From Methylacidiphilum sp. (GTDB taxonomy: Bacteria > Verrucomicrobiota > Verrucomicrobiia > CAIQCK01): a stretch of DNA of 15,217 bases. Positions 13,712 through 15,217 of the stretch are shown here, piece after piece. A model generated the notes under the pieces. That model did not search any database and was not told the origin of the DNA. It was given only the letters and a program-made list of their open reading frames with translations. Each line of letters opens with the position of its first letter. Position 1 is the first letter of the stretch. The stretch lies in NCBI GenBank assembly GCA_020718125.1, contig DYDC01000034.1, positions 1 through 15,217 on the forward strand, written 5' to 3'. The position numbers and the translations under genes are program-made.

Positions 13712-13996
13712 ATGAAACGCCCATTGTTTGCCCTGCGTGGAATCGGGATGGCGTTCGGTCTGGCCGCTGCTTTCGATGGAAATCTCCTCGTCAGCGATAT
13801 GCCCAACGATCGGCTCCTTCGGTTCAGCAGCGCCGACGGCGCCTGCATAGACACCTTCGTTCCCTTCCGGGACGGTGGTTTGATCGGCCCCATCCACGTG
13901 ATCTTCGCCGCCATCCCGGAGCCGGGCACCCATACTCTCGTGATGATCGGCCTCGCCGGCATCCTGGGGTTGTATCGCCGGCACTGGCGAAAGTAA
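13712..13996 (+). CDS. Miniature PEP-CTERM protein with NHL-like remnant
   Basis: A 94-residue exported protein. Residues 1-20 form a signal-peptide-like start (MKRPLFALRG, then a hydrophobic AFGLAAA). Residues 21-66 look like about one blade of an NHL/SMP-30-type beta-propeller (FDGNLLVSDMPNDRLLRF, then a DTFVP stretch). The C-terminus is a PEP-CTERM sorting signal: PEPGTHT (69-75), a hydrophobic helix (76-88) and a basic tail RRHWRK. PEP-CTERM proteins are processed by an exosortase and placed at the cell surface or in extracellular polymer; no exosortase gene is in this window. A clear AGGAG ribosome site at 13701-13705 lies 6 bases before the ATG. Full-size relatives have several blades, so this is probably a shrunken version made by internal deletion, in frame and perhaps still expressed. 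Confidence 0.7.
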   Translation: MKRPLFALRGIGMAFGLAAAFDGNLLVSDMPNDRLLRFSSADGACIDTFVPFRDGGLIGPIHVIFAAIPEPGTHTLVMIGLAGILGLYRRHWRK

Positions 13997-14297
13997 CGCG
14001 TCGGCAACGGCGGCGCTCCAAGCCAGCAGGGCGACCCACTGGCCTTTGAACCCGGCGACGCAACGGAGTTGCCCGCCTCGCGCGTAATGTCCCATGGGAT
14101 CGTCGCGTCGGGCGGCGCCTCGTGCATCACGCCGTGATACTGGCGCGCATCGTGGCCGCACGACGCCTTGGAAGCCGTCCTCGGGCAGGCGGAAGAACGG
14201 GTAAAGGGTGTCCATCATCTGTCCGCCCGCCGCGAAGTTGCTTGCGCCGCTGGCGCGGGCCGGTCTATGTTCGCCCGCGCTTGCAGCAACAGACATC
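13997..14297. other. 301-base gap between PEP-CTERM gene and lipoprotein gene
   Basis: I see no convincing gene on either strand. A long open frame on the - strand covers it (reading FRLPEDGFQGVV and LLAWSAAVADALLS in part), but it also runs through both flanking genes and has no ribosome site. The last 60 bases hold a promoter candidate and a palindrome for the downstream lipoprotein gene. Confidence 0.4.
14242..14280 (+). promoter_or_regulatory. Promoter and palindrome before the lipoprotein gene
   Basis: TTGCGC (14242-14247) and TATGTT (14266-14271) are spaced by 18 bases, each matching four of six consensus positions, and would start transcription about 20 bases before the ATG. The 8-bp inverted repeat GCGCGGGC/GCCCGCGC (14253-14260 and 14273-14280) brackets the -10 box, so a repressor could bind there; it may also be a chance GC palindrome. 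Confidence 0.33.
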
Positions 14298-15128
14298 ATG
14301 AATTCCTGGCCCACGATACTCGCCGCCGCCGGACTGGTGTTGGCGCTTGCCGGCTGCATGGAGAAACTCCCCGCACAGTGGGGATTCCGCTACGAAGACC
14401 GCGACGGGATTCTCGAAGCGGCGGGAAAGATCGAGGCGGCCGCCACCAACCTTTACGACATGTCACGCCAGCCGATGGACTACTCCGCCAAGTCGGGGGC
14501 CACGGGGATGAACGCGACGCGGTTCTTTGCGGCGGAATCGGCCCGCTTCCATCGCGCCGCGCGCAACTGGCAGCCCGGGGGACAGGACATTGGTTACGCT
14601 TACAGCAACCTGGTCAACCGCTGGGATTTGTTGCGCAACAACACCGGCATGTTGCCAGCTACCGAGCAAGCCCAGAACCTGCTTCAACGGATCAATGCGA
14701 TGATGCAAGATCTCGGCCGCATGGGCGCTACGGCCCCGCCCGCCGCCATGCTGCGCAGGCCGGCGGCCACGGGCGCGCCCAAACCGCCCGCGCCAATAAT
14801 CACCGAACCGCCGCCGCAGGTCGTCGCCCCGGCCCCTGCCGCAGCGCCGGCTGCGCCGTCAGCCGTGCCGTCGGCGCTCGCTTCGCCAAGGCCGGTCGCG
14901 CCCCAGCCGGTGGAGCCGGTGACAGCGACGAAGCCCGCGCTTTCCACAACGAATCAACCCGCCTCAACACCTCCGGTTCAGCCCGCTGTGCCAACGCCTG
15001 CTGCGCCAGTGCCCGCCCCGCCATCCGCGCCTGCGCCACGGCCCGCGCCGCCAGCGCCACTGCCGGATGAGAAGCCGCCGTTGCTGCCGCCGCTCGCGCC
15101 CATCGCGCCAAACCCCGGCATCCGCTGA
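14298..15128 (+). CDS. Lipoprotein with long Pro/Ala-rich tail
   Basis: A 276-residue predicted lipoprotein of unknown function. The signal peptide ends in a good lipobox LAGC, with lipidated Cys20. Residues 28-145 form a helical domain (WGFRYEDRDGILEAAGKI to QRINAMMQDLGRM) with several aromatic residues and no recognised family. Residues 146-276 are low-complexity, about half Pro and Ala, with repeated PAP, PPA and VAP units, like tails that span or bind peptidoglycan. The start ATG at 14298 is chosen because the lipoprotein signal begins there; the frame stays open to 14208 upstream but adds no signal-like sequence. No Shine-Dalgarno is visible. The residue after Cys20 is Met, so an outer-membrane destination is likely by the +2 rule if it applies here. 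A different product in another frame is unlikely. Confidence 0.75.
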   Translation: MNSWPTILAAAGLVLALAGCMEKLPAQWGFRYEDRDGILEAAGKIEAAATNLYDMSRQPMDYSAKSGATGMNATRFFAAESARFHRAARNWQPGGQDIGYAYSNLVNRWDLLRNNTGMLPATEQAQNLLQRINAMMQDLGRMGATAPPAAMLRRPAATGAPKPPAPIITEPPPQVVAPAPAAAPAAPSAVPSALASPRPVAPQPVEPVTATKPALSTTNQPASTPPVQPAVPTPAAPVPAPPSAPAPRPAPPAPLPDEKPPLLPPLAPIAPNPGIR

Positions 15129-15182
15129 ACGCCGCTCAGCCAACAATGCAGTTTAGAGATGCCGCTTCTGAGAGGGCGCAAC

Positions 15183-15214
15183 TTGACACACGCGCCACGA
15201 TCAAGTGATCAAGT
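15183..15214 (+). promoter_or_regulatory. Consensus -35 box and tandem octamer at window end
   Basis: A perfect TTGACA lies at 15183-15188; GATCAA, 18 bases further on, is a weak -10. The octamer GATCAAGT occurs twice in direct tandem (15199-15206 and 15207-15214). It may be the promoter of a gene beyond the window; the 89 bases after the lipoprotein stop hold nothing else. Confidence 0.22.
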
Positions 15215-15217
15215 CCC

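Noticed and set aside
13603..14130. 425-residue form of the LolA-like protein starting at 14130
   Set aside because: The extra 176 residues cover the divergent PEP-CTERM gene antisense and would bury the clear signal peptide at residue 177.

Overview
The window is a GC-rich bacterial segment with 10 protein-coding genes that I can support, no rRNA or tRNA genes and no CRISPR array. Several features point to a Gram-negative, probably Verrucomicrobiota-like (or other PVC-group) organism. These are a PEP-CTERM sorting signal, lipoproteins and a LolA-like periplasmic protein (so an outer membrane), a GGDG/PKTVDND-type phosphofructokinase, a PaaX-family regulator, and an intergenic cluster of REP-like hairpins. 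This taxonomic reading is inference; there is no marker gene.

Region 1 (62-5809, + strand) is a compact three-gene operon. It encodes an exporter-fold ABC transporter with fused membrane and ATPase domains, a solute-binding-like lipoprotein 28 bases downstream, and a membrane sensor histidine kinase that overlaps the lipoprotein gene by 4 bases. Pairing an exporter-fold ABC protein with a binding lipoprotein and a kinase suggests envelope sensing or response rather than plain nutrient import.

Region 2 (5858-9211, - strand) converges on the first operon. It holds an ATP-type 6-phosphofructokinase followed after 15 bases by a class IIIb adenylate cyclase with a large periplasmic sensor domain. 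A key glycolytic enzyme and cAMP production are therefore probably co-transcribed.

Region 3 (9414-11457, + strand) diverges from region 2. It encodes a REC-GAF response regulator without a DNA-binding domain, and 25 bases later a small subtilisin-like protease with no signal peptide or propeptide. The histidine kinase of region 1 and this regulator are the only two-component proteins here and may be partners. Together regions 1-3 read as a signalling neighbourhood: envelope sensor, cAMP, GAF-containing receiver protein and intracellular protease. This is the best candidate for an undescribed system in the window.

Region 4 (11472-12852) holds a PaaX-family repressor on the - strand, a palindromic operator candidate upstream of it, and about 590 bases without a convincing intact gene. 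That stretch contains six consecutive hairpins, an inverted-repeat element built from four copies of GGACAGAAAAAC-like units, and a short coding fragment that runs into that element. It looks like a landing zone for small mobile or repetitive elements.

Region 5 (12853-15217) contains a LolA-like periplasmic protein on the - strand that may have a leaderless mRNA, a miniature PEP-CTERM protein that looks like a collapsed NHL-repeat surface protein, a 300-base gap with a promoter candidate, and a lipoprotein with a long proline/alanine-rich tail.
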